A stretch of DNA of 22,700 nt from Macrocybe gigantea. Its lineage: Eukaryota; Basidiomycota; Agaricomycetes; Agaricales; Callistosporiaceae. Position numbers and translations under genes: made by a program. Shown here one piece after another: positions 1-9,165 of this stretch. The notes beneath the pieces were generated by a model. That model did not search any database. It had not been told where the DNA came from and saw only the letters and a program-made list of their open reading frames with translations. Each line of letters starts with the position of its first letter. Position 1 is the first letter of the stretch. Location of the stretch: NCBI GenBank assembly GCA_011319805.1, contig SJRY01000112.1, forward strand, positions 1 to 22,700, given 5' to 3'.

Positions 1-64
1 TCGCTCAGACTCACACACACCACATCATGCTTTATCAAAGACTTGATCAACATTCGATGACAAA

Positions 65-1795
65 GCAGTCGCCGACCCAGCAAGCACTAGCACGAGCGAC
101 GAGAGCACTTGGCTCAAGAAGTAGACCAGGCATTGCAGTCACGCCATTGCAGAGACAGTCCACGCCACCCGCATAGACACCAGCAATCCAACAAACAAAA
201 GAGAGAGTGCACGCCTACACCAAGTAGTGACGACGAGAACAGGCATTTCTGAGAGAGTTTGCCTTCACCACCACAGACGAGCCCACTGAGATCCTCAGTG
301 AAGGAGCAGCACAACTCATTGCAGAACTCTTCCTAGAAGGAGAATGGGATAAGCCCAGAAGAGCTGTGGTCAGACCAGAATCTTCTTGCCAAGAAGAGGA
401 CGAACCCATCTGCAAGAAAATGAGAGAAGAATGAATACAAGCCCGAGACTTTAGCGACAACAGATCGAGAACTATAATCGCCGAACACAGGAGGAAGACA
501 TACTGATACAGAGAGGGCACGACGCACAGAGCGTACGACAGAACCAACGAGAACGACACCAGAGTCAAGGACACATAGGAATGAAACCGCCGAACCCCTT
601 CAGAGGACCAATCCACCGAAGCACTGCATAAGGAAAAATCGCACCACCGTGGCAAAAGTAAGCAACAGTGACTGGGACGAATACTATCAGTGGAGGGAGC
701 GAAAAGGATTACCAAAGACAAACGGACCGACCGCCGCAGAGTGGGCCAATTTTGAACAAGCTTGTAGAATCGCAGGAGTCGACCTAGACTACTGGAAAGA
801 ACAGAGAGAGGAGCAAACAGAAACAGCTCCAAGAACAGCAAGCCCAAGTACAGGCACAGCAGACCCAAGAACAACAGATCCAGGAACAGGAAAGCCAAGA
901 CAAGAGAATGACGAAGAAACCCCCCAAAGGATGACGACAGAATACAAGGAATCATCGCTGACCCGAAATCCTTTACAGAAGATCGAACGTCCTTCGATAT
1001 TTGGTGGAGGAAGATGAAACTTTACATAACCGCATATGGAGACCTCACGGATACACAGAAGATTGGAGCGGTCCTGTCTAGAATGACCGACGGACCCGGA
1101 GCCCACTGGGTGTCAAAGAAGATCGACACCACTACCAACCAAAGCACATGGGCTGACTTCATAACTGAGATAGAGACACGATTCAGCAACGTCATATCAC
1201 CATCACAAGCAGGAAGCAAACTATTCAATATCAGACAGGGAAACCGACCCATCGACGAATTTCTGGATGAATTCATAGACCTCACAGGGAAAGCAGGAAT
1301 GACAGGAACAGCCCCTCGTTTCCTACTCGAGAAGAGCTTAAACCGAAGGACAGCAGAAGCCATACACTCGATCTCCACACTTCCAACAGATGGAGATGAA
1401 TATATCAAGACAGTTCGAGTGATTGGACGAAACATCGACGAACACAGAAATGTGATGAGAGGAGAATTCACAAGCAATCAGTGCAAGACTGGAAATCCAA
1501 ACCGAGGAGCAGGACAGGCCATGGAAGTCGACAAAGTACAAAGCAACAACTGCTTCAACTGCAATAAACCAGGACACATCTCACAAAACTGCCCGGAACC
1601 ATGAAAAGGAGCAGCAAATGTCACATGTTTCAACTGTGGCTTAAAGGGACACTATGCACGGAACTGCAAGAAGAAGAAGAAAGGAAAATCCTGGTCAGAG
1701 AAGTGAAAGAAGAAGAAGGAGAGGACGAAGAAGACAAGGATGAAGAAAGCTCTGATAAAGAGGTTTTGCCGAAGGGTCCGACTAAGAGGTGCTAA
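65..1795 (+). pseudogene. gag: E1 gag remnant with two CCHC zinc knuckles
   Basis: Gag packages the element RNA and forms the virus-like particle. The longest intact piece, 1014-1604, reads through a capsid-like helical region (WWRKMKLYITAYGD ... WADFITEIETRF) into the knuckle CFNCNKPGHISQNC near 1553-1594, then stops. A second knuckle, CFNCGLKGHYARNC, follows in another frame near 1624-1665, then a Lys-rich and a Glu/Asp-rich tail up to 1795. The N-terminal part is spread over several frames (for example 649-1017) with a Gln/Thr-rich linker. The matching region of E2 reads on across 8053-8448, which shows that coding begins near position 65 in E1. The true start codon is not clear, because the nearby ATG at 57 is in another frame. 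At least three frame breaks are visible. Confidence 0.82.
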
Positions 1796-1799
1796 ATTG

Positions 1800-2430
1800 C
1801 GACCCATACAATGAAACAGACTCGCTTCGATACCGGATGTAGATCATCCCATACTCTGAAATACACTATTCCTGCCAAGCGATCTGAAGCACCAAGGAAA
1901 ACCATCCAAGGGGACAAACCACCAAAGAGGAAAGAACTTGCAGTACCAGCTAGGATATGAACACAAAAAGGAATCACAGCGATACACTGGAAGTTGATAG
2001 CGGAGCAGATAGGACCTGCATCAACACTATGATAGTAGCAAAAACAGGGCTGAAGACATGACGAATCAAGAAGATTCCAATCATAAATGCAGACAGATCA
2101 CCCAACCACCAGAAAACAGCAGACCAAGTAGCGGAGGTCCACATCGACATCAAAGGACACAAGGAGCAATGGAAGCCATCGTACTTGATATCAGAAAAAC
2201 TGACATGCTACTAGGACATGACTGGCTTGTCTACCACAATCCAATGATCAAATGGAGGACAGGAGAAGTTGTCTTTGACAGATGCCCTAAAACATGCAAA
2301 ATAACCACCAGACGATTAAGATACAGAAGGTGGCTGAATCAGCAAAAACCACAGCCAGCACAAGACAGGAACCCAAATACCCCCATATCTGATCAGATTC
2401 AAACACCTCTTCAAGGAGAAGAACTTTGAT
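1800..2430 (+). pseudogene. pol: E1 protease and protease-RT linker remnant
   Basis: The retropepsin active-site sequence D-S-G-A is read at 1996-2007 (VDSGADRTCIN), the triad used by LTR-element aspartic proteases to cut Gag-Pol. A stop and frame changes follow. The piece 2058-2429 ends in LLGHDWLVYHNPMIKW and a following FDRCP, which corresponds to the conserved (I/L)LG.DWL element seen after the protease in Ty3/Gypsy Pol. The region is interrupted, but the active-site triplet itself is intact in this copy, unlike in E2. Confidence 0.75.
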
Positions 2431-3211
2431 CGCTTACCAGACCACAAAGAATGGGACCATGAAATAAACTTAATGAAGGATGCACCCAAAACGATACCGA
2501 GCAAGGTTTATCCGATGCACAGAGAACTAGAGGAACTTGCCTTTGTCGAAGAAGGATTATGAACAGGAAAAATATGCCCATTGAAATCGCCTTACGCAGC
2601 ACCCTGCTTCTTTCGCAACAAGAAGGATGGAAGCAAACGACTCATCTAAGACTACCGGGAGATAAACAAATATACAGTCAAGGACAAGTTCCCACTACCA
2701 CACATTAGCGAGCTCCTCGACTACTACAAGGGGCAAAGTACTTTAGCAAGATCGATATTATCTGGGGATACAATAACATGCGCATCTGAAAAGGGGACGA
2801 ATGGAAGGCAGCCTTCCTAACAGCAAGAGGACTCTTCGAACCGACAGTCATGTACTTTGGGCAGTGCAACGCACCAGGCACTTTTAGCCGAATGATGGCG
2901 AGCCTCTTCCAAGACCAAATACGAAGGAGAGTGTGCATAATCTATATGGACAACATCATAATCATCAGACAACACGAGAGGAACTCCAAAAGAACACCAT
3001 AGAAGTCATGGAAATACTGAACAAGAACAACCTGTTCATCAAAGGACCGAAATGCATCTGGGAATTATCAAAAGTCCCAGTACTAGGATACGTCGTAGGA
3101 GAAGGGAAGGTAGAAATGGAACCAGAAAAGATCACAGCCGTACAATCCTGGCCAACCCCAAAGACGAAGAAAGAACTACAAAAGTTCTTGGGATTCACGA
3201 ACTTTTACTGA
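2431..3211 (+). pseudogene. pol: E1 reverse transcriptase domain, broken
   Basis: This is the RT fingers-palm region of Ty3/Gypsy Pol. Recognisable blocks are the primer-grip side SPYAAPCFFRNKKDGSKRL, DYREINKYTVKDKFPLP, GDEWKAAFLTARGLFEPTVM, and the catalytic block at 2943-2954, read as Y-M-D-N. The family has Y-x-D-D, so the second metal-binding Asp is replaced. The thumb side continues through 2933-3211 (GYVVGEGKVEMEPEKITAVQ and the LGFTNFY box). Stops interrupt it at 2560-2562, 2647-2649, 2787-2789 and 3209-3211, and there is a frame shift near 2725. The domain cannot be functional. Confidence 0.88.
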
Positions 3212-3850
3212 CAATTCATCAAGGGATATGCAAAGGTCACTAAACCCCTGACAGAGTTGACTGGAAACAAAGCATTCCAGTGGACAGACAAGCAACAGGA
3301 CGCCTTCAAAGAGCTGATCCGACATATAACCTCAGCACCCATTCTAGCACTACCACAAACAGAAGGAAAATTCTGAGTCGAAACTGACGCCTCAGGATAT
3401 GCCATTGGAGCAGTACTATCACAACAGCAGAAAGGACTATGGCATCTGATCGCATTCATTTCAAGATGCATGACCCCAGCAGAACAAAACTATGAAATCT
3501 ACGACAAGGAACTTCTTGTGATAATGGTCGCACTGAAGACATGGAGACAATACCTCCTTGAAGCTCGAGAGAAGTTCGAAATATTGATGGACTACAAAAA
3601 CCTATCATACTTCCGGAAGCCACAGTGACTCAATTCGAGACAGATTGGCTGGTACCTGAAATTACAGGAATATGACTACGAACTATGACACATACCAGGA
3701 AAGGTGAATGGAAAAGCGGATGTCCTGTCACGGATGGCAGGATATGAAGAAAACCTAGCAGAGAAGGACAACATACAAATGATCAAAGAAGCAGCATTCA
3801 TTCGACATCTGGAAGAGAATAATGAGACTTCGAATTTATGATGTTCGAGG
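3212..3850 (+). pseudogene. pol: E1 RNase H domain, broken
   Basis: The RNase H domain degrades the RNA strand of the cDNA hybrid. Visible blocks are the first catalytic Asp in VETDASGYAIGAVLSQ (3377 onward), YEIYDKELLVIMVALKTWRQYL with its Glu, then MDYKNLSYF, where the family normally has DH(K/R)NL, and finally HIPGKVNGKADVLSRMAGYE. His to Tyr in the third block fits a single C-to-T change. Stops at 3374-3376, 3626-3628 and 3686-3688 interrupt an otherwise continuous frame. Confidence 0.85.
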
Positions 3851-4059
3851 ACGAACACCCACGAAAAGAAGAAGCAGAAAATAATGAAACAATACAAACA
3901 AGAGGAATCACATGATCGAATCCTCAAGGATAGAACAAATTCGACAATGCACATGAAGGGAGACAATCGTAACAACAGGACTGAAGGAAAAACCACACTG
4001 GTTCACAGAAGACGACCACATCGTATACGCAGGAGGAAAAATCTACGTTCCTCCAGACA

Positions 4060-5060
4060 ACAAACTGAAGGAAAACATTATGTTTGAACACCACAACACC
4101 CATCGGAGGACACCCAGGGCAATACCGCATGCACGAGCTCATAAGCCACACCTATTGGTGGCCATCAATGCTAACGACATCAAGAAGTATGTCAATGGAT
4201 GCGAAACATGTCAGCGAAACAAAATCATCCGACAAAAGAAACAGCACCCCTGCACCCGCATGAAGTCCCACAGCAACCATGGGAAGATATCGGAGTAGAT
4301 CTCATAGGACTGCTACCCAGCTCGAATGGCTTTAATGCCATTGCCGCAGTCACAGACGCCTAACCAAGATGATCCACCTAGTTCCCACAAAGACCGAACT
4401 TACAGCAGAAGGTCTCGCACGACTATACCGAGACAACATGTGGCGGCTTCATGGAATCCCACGAAAGATCATCAGTGATCGAGGACCCCAGTTCACAGTG
4501 CGATTCATGACAGCACTTCTAAATTACTTGGAACAAAGCAAAATCTATCAACGGCCTATCACCCACAGACAGATGGACAGGCGGAATGATCCCACTAAGA
4601 AATGCAAGCCTTCCTCAGAAGCTTCACAAAACTTACAGGACATTGGGCAGAATGGATAGCAATCGCAGAGTACCAGTACAATGACAAAGCACACCAGGGA
4701 ACGAAGGAGACACCATTCTACCTCAACTATGAATGCACCCCTGGAAGGGAGAGCCACAGATGACAGAAGGGAATAACCCCGCAGCAAAGGACTTTGTCAA
4801 AAGAATGAACCAAATACAAAAGGAAGCAAATGCTGCGCTGCAGTATGCACAAACACGAGCTAAAGACAATTATGATGCGAGGCAAAAACCGACCTGTGAA
4901 TACAAGAAAGGGGATAGAGTATAGCTAGAAGCCACCAATATCACAGTCAATCAACCATCAAAGAAGTTATCGGCACTCCGATACGACCATTCAAGGTGGT
5001 TGAAAAGAAAGGAGCCTCAGCATATTGCCTGGAACTCCCAGCATCATGGCAGCTGATACA
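4060..5060 (+). pseudogene. pol: E1 integrase: HHCC finger and DDE core, broken
   Basis: Integrase joins the cDNA ends to target DNA. The N-terminal zinc-binding part is split over frames: a GGHPGQYR-like His block near 4100-4130, followed by NGCETCQRNK (4195-4224), the CxxC half. The catalytic core is seen at 4369-4540: [17 protein letters not shown], then [19 protein letters not shown] with the second core Asp. The core frame changes just before 4369. Downstream, YNDKAHQGT-like and YDARQKPTCEYKKGDRV blocks (4675-4920) match the C-terminal integrase segment. A TAG at 4922-4924 sits where GDRVWL is expected. Confidence 0.85.
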
Positions 5061-5071
5061 CCCCGTGTTCA

Positions 5072-5380
5072 ATGAAACACTGCTCATGCCTTACAAAGGA
5101 CTCTTTCAAGATACAAGAGCGACCATCACCACCACCCCCTGAAATCATAAATGATGAAGAAGAGTACAAGATAGAAGAGATCCTAAAAAGGAAGAAACAA
5201 GGGAGGGGGATGCTATTCCTGGTCAAATGGAAAGGATATGGACATGAAGAGAACACATGGATCAAAGAAAAGGAACTGGAGAATGCGCAGCAAGCTCTAG
5301 ACCACTTCCTAAAGAAGACTGTGAACCAGGATAAAAGGATCATGACAAGAGGGAAGAAGACCAAAAATCACACTTCATGA
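5072..5380 (+). pseudogene. pol: E1 integrase C-terminal chromodomain
   Basis: This open stretch contains a chromodomain: EEYKIEEILKRKKQGRG, LFLVKWKGYGHEENTWI and the closing helix with ENAQQALDHF. The aromatic and W/Y positions of the chromodomain fold (YKIEEIL, VKWKGY, NTW) are all present. In chromoviruses this domain follows the integrase and steers insertion towards modified chromatin; that role is family knowledge. The stretch itself is free of stops, although the pol frame is broken upstream. Its stop codon overlaps the ATG of the next small frame. Confidence 0.9.
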
Positions 5381-5773
5381 CCACCAACACCCCCATCAGC
5401 ATTGACAGCAGTGACGACAGCCGCGCACCTACCCCCAACCACCCAAACGACCATGAGAATCTAGCAAGGATTCTCAATGGCAGTGACTATATGGACCCCC
5501 TCGCCATCACACTTGGCACATATATGCACTATGTTATGACTGTCTGCACACCTCTGGACCGGGTGAACCCCTGATGGGACTGGCCCCACTGCAGCTGAAC
5601 GTATTGTGCTTTGCGAGGTGATGGAAATGCTTCACACAGAAAACCGGCGACTTAAACTCCTCGCCACCACACTCCATCACATCCGTGCCTATAATGAAGA
5701 GCTCATTCATACATGGGCCCCACATGCTGTGACCGCCTGGGAGACCAATACTGGGTGGGGACAGCTGGACTAA
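5377..5773 (+). pseudogene. Extra small frame (ORF3) after pol, one frameshift
   Basis: An ATG at 5377 overlaps the TGA ending the chromodomain frame (sequence ATGA). It opens 65 codons rich in Ser, Asp, Pro and Asn, ending at 5574. A second frame, open from 5567 to the TAA at 5771-5773, continues with a helical, charged segment (EVMEMLHTENRRLKLLATTL ... YNEELIHTW) and ends 37 nt before the LTR. A one-base shift near 5570 would join both into about 130 codons. I do not recognise the product. It may be an accessory protein or decayed sequence. E2 does not include this region, so the two copies cannot be compared. Confidence 0.45.
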
Positions 5774-5799
5774 GGTTTTTCATGAGGACGCGAATCTAC

Positions 5800-5810
5800 A
5801 GAGAGGGTGA
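5800..5810 (+). other. Polypurine tract of E1
   Basis: The purine-rich stretch AGAGAGGGTGA (one T) lies directly against the TGTTAC start of the 3' LTR. That is where the plus-strand primer of LTR retrotransposons is made. Confidence 0.7.
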
Positions 5811-6130
5811 TGTTACAGACGTTGCCCAAAGGACCATTCATTTTCTTATCTTATCTTTCCCACATCCCTTATCTCCCCCGTCATGCTGCGCAGTGTGCAG
5901 CCATTGAGTCATCCCACTTCCCTAGTCATCCTGAGTCATCTCCTTCCAGTCTTACTCATCCGCAGTCCACAGCATTGCACAGCCCATGGTCCATGCTCAA
6001 GTACTGTAATGTATATAAGGACTCCCAGATGTACCAGTAGCGCTAGGCTTAATATTCCTTTTGCCATCATCTCAAGACCACTCTCGCACTTAGTCTGCCT
6101 GAGTCCTTCTGAGATTCGTCTAGCCTAACA
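5811..6130 (+). repeat. 3' LTR of E1 (320 bp)
   Basis: It begins TGTTACAG and ends CTAGCCTAACA, so it has TG...CA ends with TGTTA/TAACA inverted termini. It is colinear with the inverted LTR at 8536-8855, which has the same length. Differences are frequent; several replace a CpG in E1 by TpG or CpA in the other copy, for example CAGTAGCGCTAGG against CAGTAATACTAGG. The right flank begins ctgat and is E2 interior sequence. Confidence 0.93.
6012..6055 (+). promoter_or_regulatory. LTR core promoter: TATA box and inferred RNA start
   Basis: TATATAA at 6012-6018 is followed 27-33 nt later by AGGCTTAATAT at 6045-6055. The distance fits a TATA-directed start at about 6045, which would make R-U5 about 86 nt. 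The inferred start is supported by the 11-nt complementarity between this segment and the sequence just after the E2 5' LTR. Confidence 0.6.
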
Positions 6131-6199
6131 CTGATCAGATATGGAGGTATCTGAGTTTCCATCTTGTTGCTAGCTGTGGTTTTTGCTGGTTTGGCCACC

Positions 6200-6720
6200 T
6201 TCTGTATCTTGATCATTTGGTGATTTATCTTGCACGTTTTGAGGCATCTGTCAAAGACAATTTCTCTTGTCCTCTATTTGATCATTGGGTTGTGATAGAC
6301 AAGCCAGTCATATCCTAGTAGCATGTTGGTTTTTCCAATGTTGAGCATGATAGCTTCCATGTGCTCCTTATGTCCTTTGATATTGATTCAGACTTCCGCT
6401 ACTTGATCTGCTGTTTTCTGGTGGTTGGGTGATCCGTCTGCATTTATAATTGGAATCTTCTTGATTTGTCATGTCTTTAGCCCTGTTTTCATTACTATGG
6501 CAGTGTTGATGCAGGTCCTGTCTGCTCTATTATCAACTTCTGTGTTATCTTTCATGTTTGTATCTTGGCTAGTACTGCGAGTTCTTTTCTTTTGGATAGT
6601 TTGTCACCTTGGATGGTTTTCCTTGGTGCTTCAGATCGCTTTGTAGGAATGGTGTATTTCAGAGTATGGGATGATCTACATCCAGTATTGAAGTGAGTCT
6701 GTTTTAGTTGTATGGGTCAC
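6200..6720 (-). pseudogene. pol: E2 protease region remnant
   Basis: This is the minus-strand counterpart of E1 1800-2350. The retropepsin triad, D-S-G in E1, reads D-N-R here (around 6523-6537). AGC GGA has become AAT AGA, all C-to-T or G-to-A changes, so the protease active site is lost. Confidence 0.7.
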
Positions 6721-6789
6721 AATTTAGCATCTCCTAGTCAGACCCTTCGACAAAACCCTCTTTGTCAGAGCTTTCTTCATCCTTGTCTT

Positions 6790-8448
6790 CTTCATCCTCT
6801 CCTTCTTCTTCTTTCACTTCTTTGACTTGGAATTTTCCTTTCTTCTTCTTCTTGCAGTTCTGTGTGTAGTGTCCCTTCAAGCCACAGTTGAAACATGTAA
6901 TGTTTGCTGCTCCTTTTCATAGTTCTGGGCAGTTTCATAAAAGATGCTCTGGCTTGTTGCAATTGAAGCAATTGTTGCTTCATACTTTGTTGACTTCCAT
7001 TGCCTGTCCTGCTCCTCAGCTCAGGTTTCCAGGCTTGCACTGATTGCTTGTGAATTCTCCTCTCATTACATTCCTGTGTTTATCAATGTTTCATCCAATT
7101 GCTCGAACTGTCTTGATATATTCATCTCCATCTGTTGGGAGTGTGGAGATTGAGTGTACAGCTTCTGCTGTCCACTGGTTTAAGCTCTTCTCAAGTAAGA
7201 AACAAAGGGCTGTTCCCATCATTCCTGCTTTCCCTGCAAGGTCTATGAAGTCATCCAGGAATTTGTCAATGGGTCAGTTTCTCTATCTGATGTTGAATAG
7301 CTTGCTTCCTACTTGTGATGGTGATATGACATTGCTGAATCGTGTCTCTATCTCAGTTATGAAGTCAGCCCATGTGCTTTGATTGGTGGTAGTGTCAATC
7401 TTCTTTGATGCCCAGTGGGCTCCTGGTCTGTCGGTCATTCTGGACAGGACCACTCTGATCTTCTATATATCTGTAAGGTCTCCATATGTGGTTATGTAGA
7501 GTTTCATCTTTCTCCACCAAATGTCAAAGGCTGTTCAATCTCCTGTGAAGGATTTCAGATCAGCGATGATTCCCTTGTATTCTATCATCATCCTTTGGGG
7601 AGTTTCTTCGTCGTTGTCTTGGTCTTGGTTCTCCTGTTTCTAGATTTGTTGCTCTTGGGTCTGTTGTACTTGGGCTTGCTGTTCTTGAATTTGTTTCTGT
7701 CTTTGTTCCTCTCTTTGTTTCTTCCAATAGTCTAGGTTGACTCCTGTGATTCTACAGGCTTGTTCAAAATCAGTCTACTCTGCAGCGGTCAGTCTGTTTA
7801 TCTTTGGTAATCCTTTTCACTCCCTCCACCAATAGTACTTGTCCCAGTCACTGCTGCTTACTTTCAGCATGGTGGTGCAATTCTCTCCTTATGTTGTGCT
7901 TCAATGGATTGGTCCTCTGAAGGGGTTCAGTGGTTTCATTCCTGTGTGTCCCTGACTTTGGTGTCATTCTTGTTGGCCCTGTTATATGCTCTGTGCATTG
8001 TGCCCTCTCTGTATCAGTATGTCTTCTTTCTGTATTTGGTGATTATAGTTCTCTATTTGTTGTCACCTGAAGTCCTGGGCTTGCTCATTTTCTTGCAGAT
8101 AGGTTCATCCTCTTCTTTGGCAAGATTCTGGTCTGACCACAGCTCTTCTGGGCTTATTCCATATTCTCCTTCTAGAAAAAGTTCTGCAATGAGTTGTGCT
8201 GCTCCTTCACTGAGGATCTCAGTAGGTTTGTCTGTGGTGGTGGAAGCAAACTCTCTCAGAAATGCCTGTTCTTCATCATCACTACTTGGTGTAGGTGTAT
8301 ACTCTCTCTTCCATTTGTTTAGATTGCTAGTATCTTTGTAGGTGGTGTGGACTGTCCCTGTGAATGGTGTGGACTGTAATGTCTGGTCTATTTCTCTGAG
8401 CCAAGTGCTCTCATCATTTGTGCTAGTGCTCACTGGGTCAGTGATCAC
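6790..8448 (-). pseudogene. gag: E2 gag remnant
   Basis: The 5' part is a long open piece (8448-8053, minus) beginning near a GTG and containing STSTNDESTWLREIDQTLQ and a stretch matching E1 240-430. The capsid part follows across several frames. Of the zinc knuckles, the second is still legible (CFNCGLKGHY near 6895-6850). The first is damaged: CNKPEHLL then a stop, in place of CNKPGHISQNC. Stops and frame changes prevent a continuous Gag. Confidence 0.8.
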
Positions 8449-8522
8449 TTGTCATTGAATAGTGATCAAGTCTTTGATAAAGCATGATGTAGTGTGTGCA
8501 TGAGTCTAAGCAAGTCTTGACA

Positions 8523-8533
8523 AGGCTTAATAT
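8523..8533 (-). other. Putative self-complementary primer-binding site of E2
   Basis: On the element's sense strand this reads ATATTAAGCCT, two nucleotides after the LTR end (AACA). It is the exact reverse complement of AGGCTTAATAT at 8619-8609 in the E2 LTR, the expected 5' end of the transcript. I recognised no match to a tRNA 3' end. The layout matches the self-priming of Tf1/sushi-group elements. Confidence 0.65.
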
Positions 8534-8535
8534 CT

Positions 8536-8855
8536 TGTTAGGCTAGACAAATCTCAAAGGACTCAGGCAGACTAAGTGTGAGAGCAGTTTGAGATGATGG
8601 CAAAAGGAATATTAAGCCTAGTATTACTGGTACATCTGGGAGCTCTTATTTACATTATAGTACACAAGCACAGACCATGGACTGTGCAATGCTGTGGACT
8701 GCAGATGAGTAAGACTAATAGAGGTGAGTCAGTATGACTAGGGATGGGGAATGACTCAATGGAACTGCACGCTGCATAGTGCTGTATCATAGGAGATAAG
8801 AGGTAGGAGGGAAGATAAGATAAGAAAATGTAGGGTTTGTTCAGCATCTGTAACA
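8536..8855 (-). repeat. 5' LTR of E2 (320 bp)
   Basis: On the minus strand it starts TGTTACAGATGC at 8855 and ends CTAGCCTAACA at 8536, colinear with the E1 LTR. Its TATA box is degraded (TAAATAAG where E1 has TATATAAG). The outer flank (8856 onward) is not element sequence. Confidence 0.92.
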
Positions 8856-9165
8856 TAAGCCAGGCTTATACCAATACTTAATTATTCTTCAAGAAGTTCA
8901 GACTACAATAGTTGTTCTACCAAGCAATCATTCAATGGACTATGAATTCATAATTATTCTAGAGCAATAAGCCATAATCTAAAGCATACAACAGACTTTT
9001 TAAATATCTCAAGGTCAAGAAAAAAAAAACTCCAACAATTTGCCTGGCTGCTTATTATTGCAATTAGCTTACTAGTCAGTAAATGGTCTTGACAAACCAG
9101 GAGTAATATTGTGACTGAAGTACAGATTTTTTCCAATGACTATATTAAATCTCAACTCTAAGCAC
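8856..9165. other. Gap between E2 LTR and sec61 stop; no gene seen
   Basis: AT-rich sequence with an A-run near 9020. It should contain the 3' UTR of the minus-strand sec61 gene. No coding or RNA gene was recognised. A short palindrome, ATAAGCC-A-GGCTTAT, lies at the LTR border (8855-8869). Confidence 0.6.

Larger units (their letters stand above)
1..6130 (+). mobile_element. Ty3/Gypsy chromovirus LTR retrotransposon E1, decayed, 5' LTR outside window
   Basis: Seen: in order, a Gag with CCHC knuckles, an aspartic protease motif, RT, RNase H, HHCC-type integrase, a chromodomain, a small extra frame, a purine tract and a 320-bp LTR. This gene order (integrase after RNase H) and the integrase-linked chromodomain define Ty3/Gypsy chromoviruses. 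Position 1 aligns with position 8513 of the inverted copy E2, whose LTR ends at 8536, so the E1 5' LTR should end about 22 nt left of the window. The full element would be about 6.5 kb. The reading frames carry several stops and frameshifts, so this copy is not autonomous. The right end abuts the interior of E2, consistent with nesting. Confidence 0.93.
6131..8855 (-). mobile_element. Ty3/Gypsy chromovirus copy E2, minus strand, 5' half only
   Basis: Read on the minus strand, this is the same family as E1: 5' LTR (8855-8536), primer region, gag, protease region, up to a point matching E1 position 2396. It then ends abruptly at 6131 against the E1 LTR end. The internal length (2405 bp) closely matches the corresponding E1 length, so there is no large deletion. 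Stops and frameshifts are denser than in E1, and CpG is largely replaced by TpG/CpA, so E2 looks older. The missing 3' half should lie left of E1. Confidence 0.92.

Noticed and set aside
215..955. 246-codon minus-strand frame, hydrophobic
   Set aside because: Antisense shadow of the retrotransposon gag; the same antisense pattern appears over the E2 gag.
6131..8855. E1-E2 as a single element with inverted LTRs (foldback type)
   Set aside because: The right half is the 5' part of a second gag-pol copy, not a separate inverted terminus; nesting explains the join better.
8855..8869. ATAAGCC-A-GGCTTAT palindrome at the LTR border
   Set aside because: Half lies at the LTR edge and only 7-bp arms are present; it may be chance and does not define a target duplication.
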